Source of the DNA: GCA-2715965 sp047608975
GTDB taxonomy: Bacteria > Verrucomicrobiota > Verrucomicrobiia > Limisphaerales > JAYPXF01
Length of the DNA stretch: 64,000 nt
Assembly: GCA_047608975.1 (NCBI GenBank)
Contig: JBLFYM010000003.1
Coordinates: 1-64,000, forward strand
Direction: 5' to 3'
Position numbers and translations under genes: made by a program. Within the stretch, counting starts at the first letter, position 1. The number at the start of each line of letters is the position of its first letter. Positions 1-9,540 of this stretch are shown here, in pieces. The notes under the pieces are model-generated. The model worked only from the letters and a program-made list of their open reading frames with translations. It was not told the origin of the DNA and ran no database searches.

Positions 1-2
1 GG

Positions 3-155
3 AGCCAGATCAGAGCGATGGAAATTCGCCAAAAGCCGGAGCTGCCGAAGAACAAATTGCGTCCACGAAACTCTCACGAGTTCCGCCACGTGGCCTACCA
101 TAATTCCTTGAGCATCGCGCCAGTCCCTGATCAATTGCTTTCCAGCTCCCGATGA
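3..155 (+). CDS. 3' end of an unidentified upstream gene (partial)
   Basis: An open frame enters from the left edge and ends in TGA at 153-155, giving about 50 C-terminal residues rich in Arg, Pro and His that I do not recognise. Its stop overlaps the ATG of the next gene in an ATGA arrangement (152-155). That is typical of translationally coupled neighbours and is the main reason for listing it. With only 150 bases visible it could be a chance open frame. Confidence 0.3.
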   Translation, partial: SQIRAMEIRQKPELPKNKLRPRNSHEFRHVAYHNSLSIAPVPDQLLSSSR

Positions 156-2995
156 AGATCACGAAAACACCTCACCTGTCCCGTCTGCTTCTCCTTCTGT
201 TTGTGACGCAAACACACCTCGCCTTCGCGGCCGGGCCGATTCGTGAGCCCTGGGTCGCATCCCGCATCCAAGGTTCACCAGGGCCACCCAAGCCGTACGT
301 CGCCGAGCCGGTGTTCGAAGACCTGACCATCAACGAAGGTCTCGAAATGGTTGCCCTCGATGGACGGCTCTTCGTGATGGAACGCAGGGGCAAGATCTGG
401 TCGTTTGTCGAGCATGCCACGGATCCGAAGGCAGAGTTATTTGTGGATCTCAAGGCAAGGAATCCACAAACGACCAGCGCCTACGGCCTCGCCTTTCATC
501 CCGACTGGAGAACAAACCGGCAGGTGTTTCTGACCTACACAATCGGCAACAATCTGGAGAACGGCACGCTGCTTTCCCGGTTCCGTTTCACCACCTCTGC
601 GGGCGAGGCACCGCGGATTGAACCTGACAGCGAGGAGGTCATCTTCAGGTGGCGCAGCGGCGGCCACAACGGCGCCAACCTGCAATTCGGTCCGGACGGG
701 ATGCTCTACGTCTCCACGGGCGATGCGAGTCCGCCCAATCCGCCTGATGGATTCCACACCGGACAGGACAATTCGGACATCCTCTCCTGCGTACTGCGAA
801 TCGATGTCAATCACCAGGACGAGGCTCTGAAGTATCGGGTGCCATCGGACAACCCCTTCGTCGGCCGCACCGGCGTAAGGCCTGAAATCTGGGCCTTCGG
901 ATTTCGTAATCCCTGGAAGATGAGTTTCGACAGCAAAGGCCGCCTGTGGCTCGGCGATGTCGGTTGGGAATTGTGGGAAATGATTCATCGCGTCGAGAAA
1001 GGCGGCAACTACGGCTGGAGCGCAACGGAGGCCGTCAATCCGATCAAGCCGGACTCTGCCAGCCCTCTCGCTCCGATCTCGCCGCCCGTCACCGCGCATT
1101 CTCACACCGAGGCGGCCTCGATCACGGGCGGCTTTGAATACCGGGGGACCCGACTGCCAAAGCTACGCGGCGCCTACATCTACGGTGACTATGAAACCGG
1201 AAAAATCTGGACTCTCCGCCATGATGGTCAGCGCGTTACGGAGCATATCGAAATAGCTGACACCCCCCACCGGATCTCGACCTTCGGAGTCGGCAACGAC
1301 GGTGAGCTTTACTACATCCACTACGGAAATCCTTCCACCCTCTGTCGCCTCACACCCAATCCGCGCGCTGGCAAAAACTCGGACTTTCCCCGCCAGCTTA
1401 GCCGGACCGGTCTGTTCGCAAACACCCGGCACCAGCAACCGAACACCGGCGTCTACGAATTCGCAGTTCACGAACCGATGTGGCAGGACGGAGCCGAAGC
1501 AACCCGTTATGTCGCCCTGCCAAACACCAACGCGATCAACACCGATATCGTCTATCACAAGAACGGCAGTCGTCGCATCACCACCACCTGGCCGGAGAAT
1601 GCCGTGCTGGCCAAGACAATCCGCCTGGGTGAAACGCCAGTCGAAACCCAGGTGCTCCACTTCAACGGCAATACGTGGAATGGCTACAGCTACCGATGGA
1701 ACAAGGCGGCCACGGATGCCGAACTCGTGGGCAGGGACGGCGATGAGTTCGAAGTTTCTGCAAAGAACTGGCAAGGCGGCACCCGCTACCGAATCCCAGG
1801 GCGGGCAGAGTGTCTGCGCTGTCACAGCATGTGGAACAAATTTACGCCCGCGTTTGAGCCGATGCAGTTGGCGGAGTTTATCCGTTTTCCAAAGCAGTCC
1901 CCACAGGAAGTCGCGACCGATCTTGGTCTGGCCAACGCGGATTTCTTTCATAAGAACGACAACGGCCACCTGATCAACAGTCGCGGCGGTGGTTCTTTGG
2001 AGAAACGCGCCCGATCCTGGCTGCACGCCAACTGCGCCCATTGCCATCGACGACACGGCGGCGGCACGGCCCCGCTGGAGGTGAACTACGAGCGATCGCT
2101 CTCGGAATCTTTCACGTTGTGGCAGCAGCCGACGCGAGGAGAATTCGGTCTCACGGATACCCACCTGATCGTCCCCGGCCATCCCGCCCGCTCCGTCCTC
2201 AACTATCGGGTCAGCGCCATCGGCTCCAGTCACATGCCCCCCATCGGTCCCCGGGAGGTGGATGACCACGGCGCAAACCTCCTGTGGAAATGGATCGCCA
2301 AGCTACCGAGCCAAACGCCCGCGCAGCCCATCCCAATCGGACTTCTGGACGAGCCCTGGATGTCCGACACCTCACCCGCCATGCGCATGACCCACGCGAT
2401 CGCCTCCGGTGAAATGTCGGAGACCGAAGCGAAGACCGCCCGGACAAACGGTCTCATCTCCCAGAACCAGAACGTCCGTGCGCTATTCGAACGCTTCCGA
2501 CCTCCCAACGAACGCCCGGTCCCCGCACAACTGAACCCCAACCGGATCCTCTCGCTCCGTGGAAACTCTGATACCGGCGCAACACTGCTCTCTCCCACTG
2601 GCAAACTTGCCGCCTGTTTTGCCTGCCACCAACTCGGCGAAGCCGGTCGTGATCTCGGCCCCGAACTCAGTGAAGTCGCCACCCGGCTCAACCGTGAACA
2701 AATTCTGGAAAGCCTGATCCATCCATCGAAGACGATCGCACCCGAATATCGAATCTGGTCCGTACAGACCAAGGAGGGTGAAGCCCAGTCCGGCTTTATC
2801 ATCAATCGCACCGACAAATCGATCACCCTGAAACTTACCACCGGCCAATCAACAACCATCCCCGTCCAACAAGTCCAATCAACAAAACCGCAGGCTCTTT
2901 CACTTATGCCCGAAGGCCTCCTCATTCTCCTGACCGAGCAGGAAACAGCCGACCTCCTCGCCTATCTGGTGGCATTGAAACAGGCGGGCAAGTAG
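152..2995 (+). CDS. Secreted PQQ-type sugar dehydrogenase fused to c-type cytochrome and PVC heme-binding domains
   Basis: A 947-residue exported protein. An N-terminal signal peptide (about residues 1-27) is followed by a glucose/sorbosone dehydrogenase propeller (about 55-400) with the family's FGPDGMLYVSTGD and FGFRNPWKMSFD patches. A middle region carries two heme-attachment motifs, CLRCH near residue 554 and CAHCH near 628. The C-terminal 130 residues match the putative heme-binding domain common in Planctomycetes and Verrucomicrobia, with CFACH near 822 and the typical ending around LMPEGLL. The family oxidises sugars in the periplasm; here electrons could pass to the attached hemes within one chain (inference). 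The start is ATG, overlapping the stop of the preceding frame. The substrate cannot be read from sequence. Confidence 0.88.
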   Translation: MKITKTPHLSRLLLLLFVTQTHLAFAAGPIREPWVASRIQGSPGPPKPYVAEPVFEDLTINEGLEMVALDGRLFVMERRGKIWSFVEHATDPKAELFVDLKARNPQTTSAYGLAFHPDWRTNRQVFLTYTIGNNLENGTLLSRFRFTTSAGEAPRIEPDSEEVIFRWRSGGHNGANLQFGPDGMLYVSTGDASPPNPPDGFHTGQDNSDILSCVLRIDVNHQDEALKYRVPSDNPFVGRTGVRPEIWAFGFRNPWKMSFDSKGRLWLGDVGWELWEMIHRVEKGGNYGWSATEAVNPIKPDSASPLAPISPPVTAHSHTEAASITGGFEYRGTRLPKLRGAYIYGDYETGKIWTLRHDGQRVTEHIEIADTPHRISTFGVGNDGELYYIHYGNPSTLCRLTPNPRAGKNSDFPRQLSRTGLFANTRHQQPNTGVYEFAVHEPMWQDGAEATRYVALPNTNAINTDIVYHKNGSRRITTTWPENAVLAKTIRLGETPVETQVLHFNGNTWNGYSYRWNKAATDAELVGRDGDEFEVSAKNWQGGTRYRIPGRAECLRCHSMWNKFTPAFEPMQLAEFIRFPKQSPQEVATDLGLANADFFHKNDNGHLINSRGGGSLEKRARSWLHANCAHCHRRHGGGTAPLEVNYERSLSESFTLWQQPTRGEFGLTDTHLIVPGHPARSVLNYRVSAIGSSHMPPIGPREVDDHGANLLWKWIAKLPSQTPAQPIPIGLLDEPWMSDTSPAMRMTHAIASGEMSETEAKTARTNGLISQNQNVRALFERFRPPNERPVPAQLNPNRILSLRGNSDTGATLLSPTGKLAACFACHQLGEAGRDLGPELSEVATRLNREQILESLIHPSKTIAPEYRIWSVQTKEGEAQSGFIINRTDKSITLKLTTGQSTTIPVQQVQSTKPQALSLMPEGLLILLTEQETADLLAYLVALKQAGK

Positions 2996-3010
2996 CCGGC
3001 AAAACCCCTT

Positions 3011-3065
3011 GCCCCAACGGGGCTAAGCCCTCCAACCCAAGGTTGGCAGCGAAGCGTCACCTTGG
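3011..3065. repeat. Intergenic palindromic element (GCCCC-AAC-GGGGC type)
   Basis: Just after the fusion dehydrogenase gene lies GCCCC-AAC-GGGGC (3011-3023), then CCAACC-CAA-GGTTGG (3032-3046). Part of the latter can instead pair as CCAAGGT (3037-3043) with ACCTTGG (3059-3065). Overlapping alternative stems of this form resemble REP-like elements recurrent in verrucomicrobial genomes (from memory). A related GCCCC-GTC-GGGGC palindrome sits at 17556-17568. It could also act as a transcription end, but there is no T-tract. Confidence 0.6.
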
Positions 3066-3292
3066 ACGAACAGGCAGGAGGTTACCGTCGCGCTGGCCGT
3101 CACGCCTTTGAGGAAATCATTGTCCTCCCCGGCGGATTCGAGCGCGGCAAAAAAGTGCTGGAATGGGTTATCATGGAAGGTCACACAGTTTCACTGACGG
3201 AGGCCCAGATCGAAATCGTCGATGAAGCGACTGCCGGTTGGGGACACATCGTCGTCAATCAGATCTTCCAATCCAATTCGCCGATCAAATAG
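3062..3292 (+). pseudogene. Remnant of a GH32-associated carbohydrate-binding domain
   Basis: A 76-codon frame with a TTG start and no clear ribosome binding site. The last 45 residues (KKVLEWV..., then IEIVDEATAGWGHIVVNQIF) resemble the 'LEW...IVDE-GGWGHINVDQI' signature of a beta-sandwich domain in secreted glycoside hydrolases, especially GH32-like enzymes of PVC bacteria. The N-terminal residues do not look like a signal peptide or domain start, and the frame begins inside a palindromic repeat. I read it as the 3' tail of a deleted carbohydrate-active gene. A free-standing small protein cannot be excluded. Confidence 0.5.
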
Positions 3293-3301
3293 ACTACGCA
3301 A

Positions 3302-4720
3302 GTGAACCCCGTCAATCACCTCGGTCTGGTTGTTGCTTCCCTTCTGGCAGCTATCGGTCACTCAGCCGCCGGTGAGATATTCGACATGGACGCGATTCGC
3401 GATCCGGGCACACTTGAAGTCGAGATTCTCCAGGATTGGCATCTCGTTCGCGGGCCGATCGCCACGCGCCAGAAACTGGTCACCATCAACGTCGGAGATA
3501 TCTGGCCGGGGCAGGAATACCGCCTGCCCGTTCGCATGATCGTGCCTGATGATCGGAAGGCGAAAGGCTTTCATCTCACCGGAGGGAATTCACCAAAACG
3601 ATTGCCGCCGGACGCCCTGCCAAATCAGCTGGATCAAGCATTGCTCAAGGGAGGGATCGGGCTGGTGCAAACGGTCGTCCAAGAGCCGGGCTCTTACGGA
3701 GAACGCGAGTTGGGACGCGAATCCGAGGCGCGCTTCGCCAAGACGCTCAATCCCCACCACAAGATCCAGTATTGGGCGTGGCCAGCAACCCTGATGCGGG
3801 CGATCACCGCTGCCCACGCCGAGACGGACCATTTCGAAAAGGGCAAGGTCGCCGCGACCGGCGGATCGAAGAACGGTGCCTCGCCTTCCATGGCGATTCT
3901 GCACGACCAGCGAATGACCGCCGTCCACGCCACCGTGTCGCCAATCTGGGATTCGCCTCTTCGACTCTACGATCCCGTCGCCCGGAAGCAGCATGAGGCC
4001 AACGGTGGCCGGCAGGCTGGTTTTTCGGGAGGACCCTTCGGCCCCAATTTCGCGCCGGCCGCTCTCGCTGCGGGCCACACTTGGCAGGACCTGCAGGAGT
4101 TCGCCCTAGACATCTCCGGCAGCGTCTTCATTTCGCGCAATTTGAAAGCGCTGCGGGCGCGAGGCGTGGAGATGCTCTTCCATCCGGGAACTCACGACAT
4201 GGTCGCCTTCGACCTGGCCTGGGGCGGCGCGCATCATCCAGAGATTCCGGTCTATCTCGGAGCCAACACGGGGCATGGAAAAAAGGGGCATCCCAGGTTG
4301 GAACGCGAGCAGGCAAACAAGGTAGCGTTTCTCCTCCGCCATTTCTTCCCTGATGAAGTGAGCGCCACACTCCTCTCACCTCCGTCCGTCGAACACGAGA
4401 TCGTGGATGATGGTGACGCCCTCGAAGTCATCGTCCGCTTTCCGAAGGACGCCGATGAAGAAAGCGGCCGCCTCTTCTGGATGTTCGATCGCGCCCCCGA
4501 CGGCAGTCCGAAATACCTGAGTGAACCCATTCCCGACGACAATTTTGCCGAAATGCATCACGATCGCAGGCGCGGTGTGTGGGTCGCGGAGATCGAACTC
4601 GATTCCAACGCCCGTCGGATCGATTTCTTCAGCAATCATCGCAAGACCATCCACCATGGCGACAAAGGCTACCGGACCTACATTTCCAGTCCCTACACGC
4701 GGGTGGAACTCAAGCAGTAG
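3302..4720 (+). CDS. Secreted alpha/beta hydrolase, PhoPQ-activated pathogenicity-related (PqaA-like) family
   Basis: A 472-residue protein with a GTG start and a signal peptide ending near residue 23 (SAAGE). The nucleophile elbow is GGSKNGAS near residue 190, the G-S-K-x-G variant typical of PhoPQ-related hydrolases. A likely acid and histidine follow in the stretch FHPGTHDMVAFD. The last 100 residues form a separate beta-rich domain. Family members are exported, and few have known substrates. The neighbours are other exported catabolic proteins; the next gene is 257 bases away, so it is probably transcribed alone. The family call is from fold pattern and motif spacing. Confidence 0.72.
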   Translation: MNPVNHLGLVVASLLAAIGHSAAGEIFDMDAIRDPGTLEVEILQDWHLVRGPIATRQKLVTINVGDIWPGQEYRLPVRMIVPDDRKAKGFHLTGGNSPKRLPPDALPNQLDQALLKGGIGLVQTVVQEPGSYGERELGRESEARFAKTLNPHHKIQYWAWPATLMRAITAAHAETDHFEKGKVAATGGSKNGASPSMAILHDQRMTAVHATVSPIWDSPLRLYDPVARKQHEANGGRQAGFSGGPFGPNFAPAALAAGHTWQDLQEFALDISGSVFISRNLKALRARGVEMLFHPGTHDMVAFDLAWGGAHHPEIPVYLGANTGHGKKGHPRLEREQANKVAFLLRHFFPDEVSATLLSPPSVEHEIVDDGDALEVIVRFPKDADEESGRLFWMFDRAPDGSPKYLSEPIPDDNFAEMHHDRRRGVWVAEIELDSNARRIDFFSNHRKTIHHGDKGYRTYISSPYTRVELKQ

Positions 4721-4977
4721 CCGGAGGGGTGTACTCCAGCGCTCCCCAAATCAGGGGAATGCGGGAACCAACTTTGCCAACAATCTGAAGAAGAAGCTTG
4801 ATGAGTTTCCGAAATACAGTTGGGCTCAGGTATGACTGGAAAGCCTGATGAGCACGATGTGGCCGCAGGAAAATTACGGAAAGAAAATATCTTTTCCGCC
4901 CAACCGCGCCCGCCTCTCCATCGGCCCGGGGTTGGAGGGGGTCCAAATTTACAAACACAGCCGTATTGGCAAGCCCT

Positions 4978-6267
4978 ATGAGTTATTCCAAACGCAAAAC
5001 CCGCACCACCGCGGCGGCGCCGTTAAAAAGCAACTTCGTATCAGGAATGCCGCGCCGCACCTTCCTGAAAGGGGCGGGAGTCGCGTTGTTGCTTCCGCAG
5101 TTGGAGAGCTTAGGCCAAGTGGCGGCAGAATCACCACGACGGTTGCTCACCATCGTCAATCACCTCAGTTTTTATCAGCCCGAACTGATCCCGAAGACCG
5201 ACGGCCTCATTAAAGAGCCGCCGCCCTTACTGGCAAATTTATCGGATCACTTCGCGCATATGAAGATGTATGGCGGACTGAATAATCCGGCTGTGCAGAA
5301 CGGATTCGGGCACACGCCCTGTGTCGGCATCCTCTCCGGTTACTTCAACAAGCTGCATCGCAAGAATCGGATCTCGATCGATCAGGCGGTGGCGGATCAG
5401 GTGGGCGACGAAACGCGCTTCCGGTCACTGGTGTTTCAAGCCGGTGAGAATCTGAATTTCTCCCAGATCTCCTGGGACCAGCACGGCCTGCCGGTGCAGC
5501 AGATCGATTCGCCCCGCAAGATTTTCAATCTGCTCTTTCAAGTGAATGAAAACGAGAAGGCGCAGCAGCAGATCCTCGCCGAAGATCGTAGTATTCTCGA
5601 CGCGGTGCTCGCCCAGGCCAAGTCCATGGAAAAGCGGCTCAATGCCACGGATCGGGCGAAGATGGACGAATACCTCTCCTCGGTGCGTGACGCGGAAAAG
5701 ACGGTGCGCAAGCAGGCCCATTGGTCCGGTCGCCCGAAGCCCGTGGTGGACTACGAAATCGAAAACTTCGACCGCAAGTCGGTGGATGATTACGTGGGCA
5801 CGTTGCTGGATTTGGCGGTACTGGCCTTGGAGACCGACTCCACCCGGGCGGTTACGGTGCAGATTCCTTTCTGGGAAGGATTCAAAGAGCCGGACAGGAG
5901 CGGCAATTATCACGACTTTTCACATCACGGCCAGAAGCCGGAGAAAATCGAAAAATTGCTGATGCTGGAACACGGAATCCTCAAGCGCATCAGTGCCGCG
6001 CTCACGACGATGAAGGGACGCAAGGCGGGGAATACCTCCCTCTTCGATCAGACGACAACGCTGCTGACCGCCTCGATGGGCAGCGCCAACGCCCACAACT
6101 TTGATGACCTTCCAGCGTTGGTGTTTGATGAGCGCGTGAAGTCCCCCGGGTTTTGGCGGCGCAAGGATGTGCCCATGAGCAATCTCTACCTCGGCCTGCT
6201 CCAGCAATTCGGCGTCGAACGCGAACGCTTCGGCGAAAGCAACAGCGCCTTTGACCTCCTGGCCTGA
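4978..6267 (+). CDS. DUF1552 protein, Tat-exported
   Basis: About 429 residues from ATG 4978. TTG 4966 and ATG 5047 are alternative starts in frame. The N-terminus carries a twin-arginine signal, PRRTFLKGAG, followed by a hydrophobic stretch, so it is probably exported folded. The body matches DUF1552, a PVC family almost always next to a DUF1592-type cytochrome, as here. Conserved patches include the FGHTPCVGIL region and a C-terminal segment near TASMGSANAHNFDDLP, recalling the related DUF1501 (sulfatase/phosphatase-fold) proteins. The function is unknown. Its TGA overlaps the ATG of the next gene by one base (TGATG), so the two are translationally coupled. Confidence 0.88.
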   Translation: MSYSKRKTRTTAAAPLKSNFVSGMPRRTFLKGAGVALLLPQLESLGQVAAESPRRLLTIVNHLSFYQPELIPKTDGLIKEPPPLLANLSDHFAHMKMYGGLNNPAVQNGFGHTPCVGILSGYFNKLHRKNRISIDQAVADQVGDETRFRSLVFQAGENLNFSQISWDQHGLPVQQIDSPRKIFNLLFQVNENEKAQQQILAEDRSILDAVLAQAKSMEKRLNATDRAKMDEYLSSVRDAEKTVRKQAHWSGRPKPVVDYEIENFDRKSVDDYVGTLLDLAVLALETDSTRAVTVQIPFWEGFKEPDRSGNYHDFSHHGQKPEKIEKLLMLEHGILKRISAALTTMKGRKAGNTSLFDQTTTLLTASMGSANAHNFDDLPALVFDERVKSPGFWRRKDVPMSNLYLGLLQQFGVERERFGESNSAFDLLA

Positions 6268-8549
6268 TGCGACTGATGCGACGGGGTTGGATATCAATAC
6301 TGCTGGTCTGCGCCCTCCAGGGAGGTGTCCATGCGGATCCGTTACTGGAAGCCTTCTTCACCCAACACTGTGTCGAGTGTCACGGGCCCGAGCAACAAAA
6401 GGGAAAGGTGCGGCTGGACCGCCCGATCGATGAATTGTTCGCCGAAGCGCAACTGCCGGAGACGGTGGTTTCCGTTCTCGAGGGAGGCGAGATGCCGCCG
6501 GAGGATGCGCCTCAACCCAAGGCGGAGACGAGAGCGAAGGCATTGGAGTTGCTCGAGAAGCGCATTCTCGCCAGTCGTCCAGCCAATCCCATCAAACGGC
6601 TCACGCGCGCGGAGTACGCCAATACGGTCCATGATCTCTTCGGGGTGGATTTTGATTTCAACGATCTCTTGCCGCCCGACCAGGTGGAACATGGCTTCGA
6701 CAAGTTTGGCGAATCGCATTTGATGTCGCCCCACCAGGTGGTGGCATACCTCAACACGGCCCGCTTTGTGGCCGAGCGCCTCCTGCCCGATGTCAAACCC
6801 GAGACGAGAAAGTGGGAATTTGATGCGCGACATTTCCACGGCAGCAAGAACTTTGCGGTCGGCGGGGGCGGGGATTACCGCGATGGGGACGGCTATGTTC
6901 TCACGGGATTTCGTCCCTACCGCAGCAATGTGCATTTCTCCACCGATCCGGACGGTTATGAGCGATTTATTGTTCCCGCCTTCGGGGTGTATCGGTTGGA
7001 GGTGAAAGCGCACTCGGTCAAATCCGATGAAGGCGAGGTCATCGGCATCAATCTCGGGGATGGGCGTCATCCCACCAGCTTTCGCAATATCCGCCGGATC
7101 CCCATGCCGCAGGGCTCGAAAGGTTTTACGACCGAACTCACCCTCAAGGCGGGCGACCAGTTGGCGTTCACATTCGATAGCGCCCACGCCCCGGGGCGGG
7201 GTGGTGACCCGCGAAAATACAAAGGTCCTAGAATGCGATTCTCCAATCTGAAGGTCACCGGCCCCCTGACGGAAGAACGGCCCGCTACCGCGATGCGGGC
7301 CATCTTCCCCAAGCCGAAAATGAAGCCGGCTGAACTGGTCGATCACGTCGCGTTACTGCTTACCGGGCGACCGCTGCCGGCGGAAGATCGCGCTCTTTTT
7401 GTTGAGATCGCCACGCGCCGGAAGAAGTCCGGCGCATCGATGACCTCCACCGCTCGCAGTGTCTTGATCGCGCAGTTGACCTCGCCGCATTTTATCTACA
7501 AGTCGGAGTCGCCCGAATTGACCGGCGTGGAGCTGGCGCATCGCCTTTCTTATTTCCTGTGGAATTCCGTTCCGGACGCCAAACTGTTGGCGGCCGCCAA
7601 ATCCGGCGCCTTGGGCAGGGATTCTTCTGGACACGTCGAGCGCATGCTCAAGGACGCGAAGGTCGACCGGTTCATCGACGATTTCACCCGTCAGTGGCTC
7701 CAACGGGATAAAGTGGACGACTTCGGACCGGATGTGCGCGTATTTAAAAACGTTCGGCGCATGACGGTCGATTCCATGGGGCGCGAAGGCCGGGAGCTCT
7801 TCGCGCACCTCCTGGAAAACGACTTGAGCATGGTAAACTTCATCGATTCGGATTTCGTCATGGTGAACGACCGCCTGGCGCGCTTCTACGGCTTGCCCGC
7901 GGTGGTAGGCGATACCTTTGTTCCGGCGAAGCTGCCCGAGGATAGCGAACGCGGCGGGCTGGTTGCCCAGGCGGGGTTTCTCAAGCTCACCTCGACCGAC
8001 TTCGCCACTTCACCCATCCACCGCGGCTCGTGGATTCTAAAGAATCTCTACAATGAAAAGATCGATCCGCCGGCCGATGCAGTGATCAACGAGCCGGACA
8101 TCCGCGGCAGCACCACCATCCGTGAGGCCATGCTTATGCATCAACAACTCGAAAGCTGTGCGCGATGCCATTCCAAGATCGACCCCCTGGGTTTCGCTCT
8201 CGAATACTACGATCCGGTCGGCCGTAAGCGCTCCGAGTACCGCCACGTGGAAGTGGTCAACACCAAGAAAGTGAAATTCACCGAGGTCCCGATTGATGCC
8301 GCCATGACCCTCCCTGACGGCCGCGAGGTGCGCGATCTGCCGACCCTCAAGGACGCTCTCATGGCCGATAAGGAACGTCTTCTCAAGGGCATCATCGGAA
8401 AACTCATCAGCTACGCCCTTGGCCGCGATACAACCATCGCTGACCGGCCGTATATTGATACCGTTTACCAAATCTCCGAAGCCCGCGACTATTCCCTTCG
8501 CGCGGCGATTGAGGCGATCGTGGCCCATCCGGAGTTCGGCCGAAAATGA
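6267..8549 (+). CDS. DUF1592/DUF1588-type planctomycete cytochrome c protein
   Basis: A 760-residue exported protein with an N-terminal signal (about residues 1-23). It begins with a heme motif CVECH near residue 35, then shows the DUF1587 pattern (RLTRAEYANTVHDLFG), a carbohydrate-binding-like insert (about 170-330), DUF1595 (LAHRLSYFLWNSVPD), DUF1592, DUF1588 with a second CxxCH (CARCHSKIDPLGF) and C-terminal DUF1585 (IEAIVAHPEFG). This is the full domain order of the family, so it looks intact. It is coupled to the upstream DUF1552 gene. The pair is widespread in PVC bacteria; an exported redox role is inferred only from the heme motifs and signal. Confidence 0.9.
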   Translation: MRLMRRGWISILLVCALQGGVHADPLLEAFFTQHCVECHGPEQQKGKVRLDRPIDELFAEAQLPETVVSVLEGGEMPPEDAPQPKAETRAKALELLEKRILASRPANPIKRLTRAEYANTVHDLFGVDFDFNDLLPPDQVEHGFDKFGESHLMSPHQVVAYLNTARFVAERLLPDVKPETRKWEFDARHFHGSKNFAVGGGGDYRDGDGYVLTGFRPYRSNVHFSTDPDGYERFIVPAFGVYRLEVKAHSVKSDEGEVIGINLGDGRHPTSFRNIRRIPMPQGSKGFTTELTLKAGDQLAFTFDSAHAPGRGGDPRKYKGPRMRFSNLKVTGPLTEERPATAMRAIFPKPKMKPAELVDHVALLLTGRPLPAEDRALFVEIATRRKKSGASMTSTARSVLIAQLTSPHFIYKSESPELTGVELAHRLSYFLWNSVPDAKLLAAAKSGALGRDSSGHVERMLKDAKVDRFIDDFTRQWLQRDKVDDFGPDVRVFKNVRRMTVDSMGREGRELFAHLLENDLSMVNFIDSDFVMVNDRLARFYGLPAVVGDTFVPAKLPEDSERGGLVAQAGFLKLTSTDFATSPIHRGSWILKNLYNEKIDPPADAVINEPDIRGSTTIREAMLMHQQLESCARCHSKIDPLGFALEYYDPVGRKRSEYRHVEVVNTKKVKFTEVPIDAAMTLPDGREVRDLPTLKDALMADKERLLKGIIGKLISYALGRDTTIADRPYIDTVYQISEARDYSLRAAIEAIVAHPEFGRK

Positions 8550-8754
8550 AGACGAGGGCATCCAACCGGAAAGGGGTCAGACTTGGGTCAAACCTAACTG
8601 TTGAAACAATCGCCGATCGTCCCGAACACCCGCCCGCATCCCCAGCGTGACTGGCAACCGCTTTTGCGCGCCCCCGATTGGTCAATCTTTTCGGCCAGAA
8701 CGGACTCCCCGTCAGCTCGTTCCGCACGGATTCGTTTGAACTGGAGGGCTCGAA

Positions 8755-9537
8755 GTGAACAATCCCAGAACGATGTTGAGGCATATTCTTGTATTGGGAC
8801 TGCTGCTGGCCGGACACGTTTCGAGCGCGGCCGAACGGTGGGACGCGGATTACGAACCGCAGGTGTATGAGGGCATGCCGTTCCGGGTGATGAAACCGCT
8901 GGACTTCGACGCGAAGCGGAGCTATCCGGTGATCCTCTCGCTGCATGGTGGCGGCGGAAAGGGAACCGACAACAAGAAGCAGTTGAAGGACTGGAACCGC
9001 CAGTTGGCGGAGGAAAAGCGACGGAAGGATTTTCCCTGTTACGTGGTCGCACCCCAAGCGCCTGGGTTGTGGAATGCGGAGCACCTGAAGAAGATCCAGT
9101 CACTCATCAAGACCTTGCCCTCCGTCGATACGGATCGCATCTACTCCCTCGGCCATTCGATGGGTGGACACGGGACCTACATCTTCATCCAACTCGATCC
9201 GGAATACTTCGCCGCGGCTGCTCCTTCTGCCGGCAGTGGATTGAAACGAACGGAGGATTTCATCTTTCCGGCCAAGATCAAGGACGTGCCCATCTGGGCA
9301 TTTCATGGTGACAAAGACGGCGTCTGTCCCATCGACAAAGACCTGAAGGTTTTCGCCGAAATGAAGAAGCTGAACGGCAATATGAAACTCACCTCCTGGG
9401 CCGGCGACAATCACGGCGTCTCCGGCAAAATGATTCCCGGTGCGGACAACGGCTCAACCGAATTAGGCAGCGACCGCTGCGATCAGGAATCGGATTTCAT
9501 GACCTGGCTGTTCAGGCAGTCATTGAAGAACCGCTGA
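8755..9537 (+). CDS. Secreted alpha/beta hydrolase (PHB-depolymerase/feruloyl-esterase-like)
   Basis: A 260-residue protein starting at GTG 8755, with a GGAGG ribosome binding site about ten bases upstream. The N-terminal signal peptide ends near SSAAE. The oxyanion region LSLHGGGGKG and nucleophile motif GHSMGGHG (Ser near residue 143) fit the prolyl-oligopeptidase/LpqC-like esterase group. The acid is probably in HGDKDGVCP and the histidine in GDNHGVSG. Such enzymes release acyl or aryl groups from polysaccharides or polyesters. The preceding 205 bases (8550-8754) contain no recognisable gene. Confidence 0.85.
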   Translation: MNNPRTMLRHILVLGLLLAGHVSSAAERWDADYEPQVYEGMPFRVMKPLDFDAKRSYPVILSLHGGGGKGTDNKKQLKDWNRQLAEEKRRKDFPCYVVAPQAPGLWNAEHLKKIQSLIKTLPSVDTDRIYSLGHSMGGHGTYIFIQLDPEYFAAAAPSAGSGLKRTEDFIFPAKIKDVPIWAFHGDKDGVCPIDKDLKVFAEMKKLNGNMKLTSWAGDNHGVSGKMIPGADNGSTELGSDRCDQESDFMTWLFRQSLKNR

Positions 9538-9540
9538 GCA

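Noticed and set aside
1163..2269. A 368-codon minus-strand frame
   Set aside because: Antisense to the sugar dehydrogenase/cytochrome fusion. Composition is that of a shadow frame.
4721..4977. Possible gene or promoter structure upstream of the DUF1552 gene
   Set aside because: Short frames only. No inverted repeat or convincing promoter pair was seen.
8550..8754. GGGGTCAGACTTGGGTCA phrase suggestive of a transposase-associated repeat
   Set aside because: Only one partial copy is present, with no inverted ends and no transposase frame. Insufficient evidence for a mobile element.
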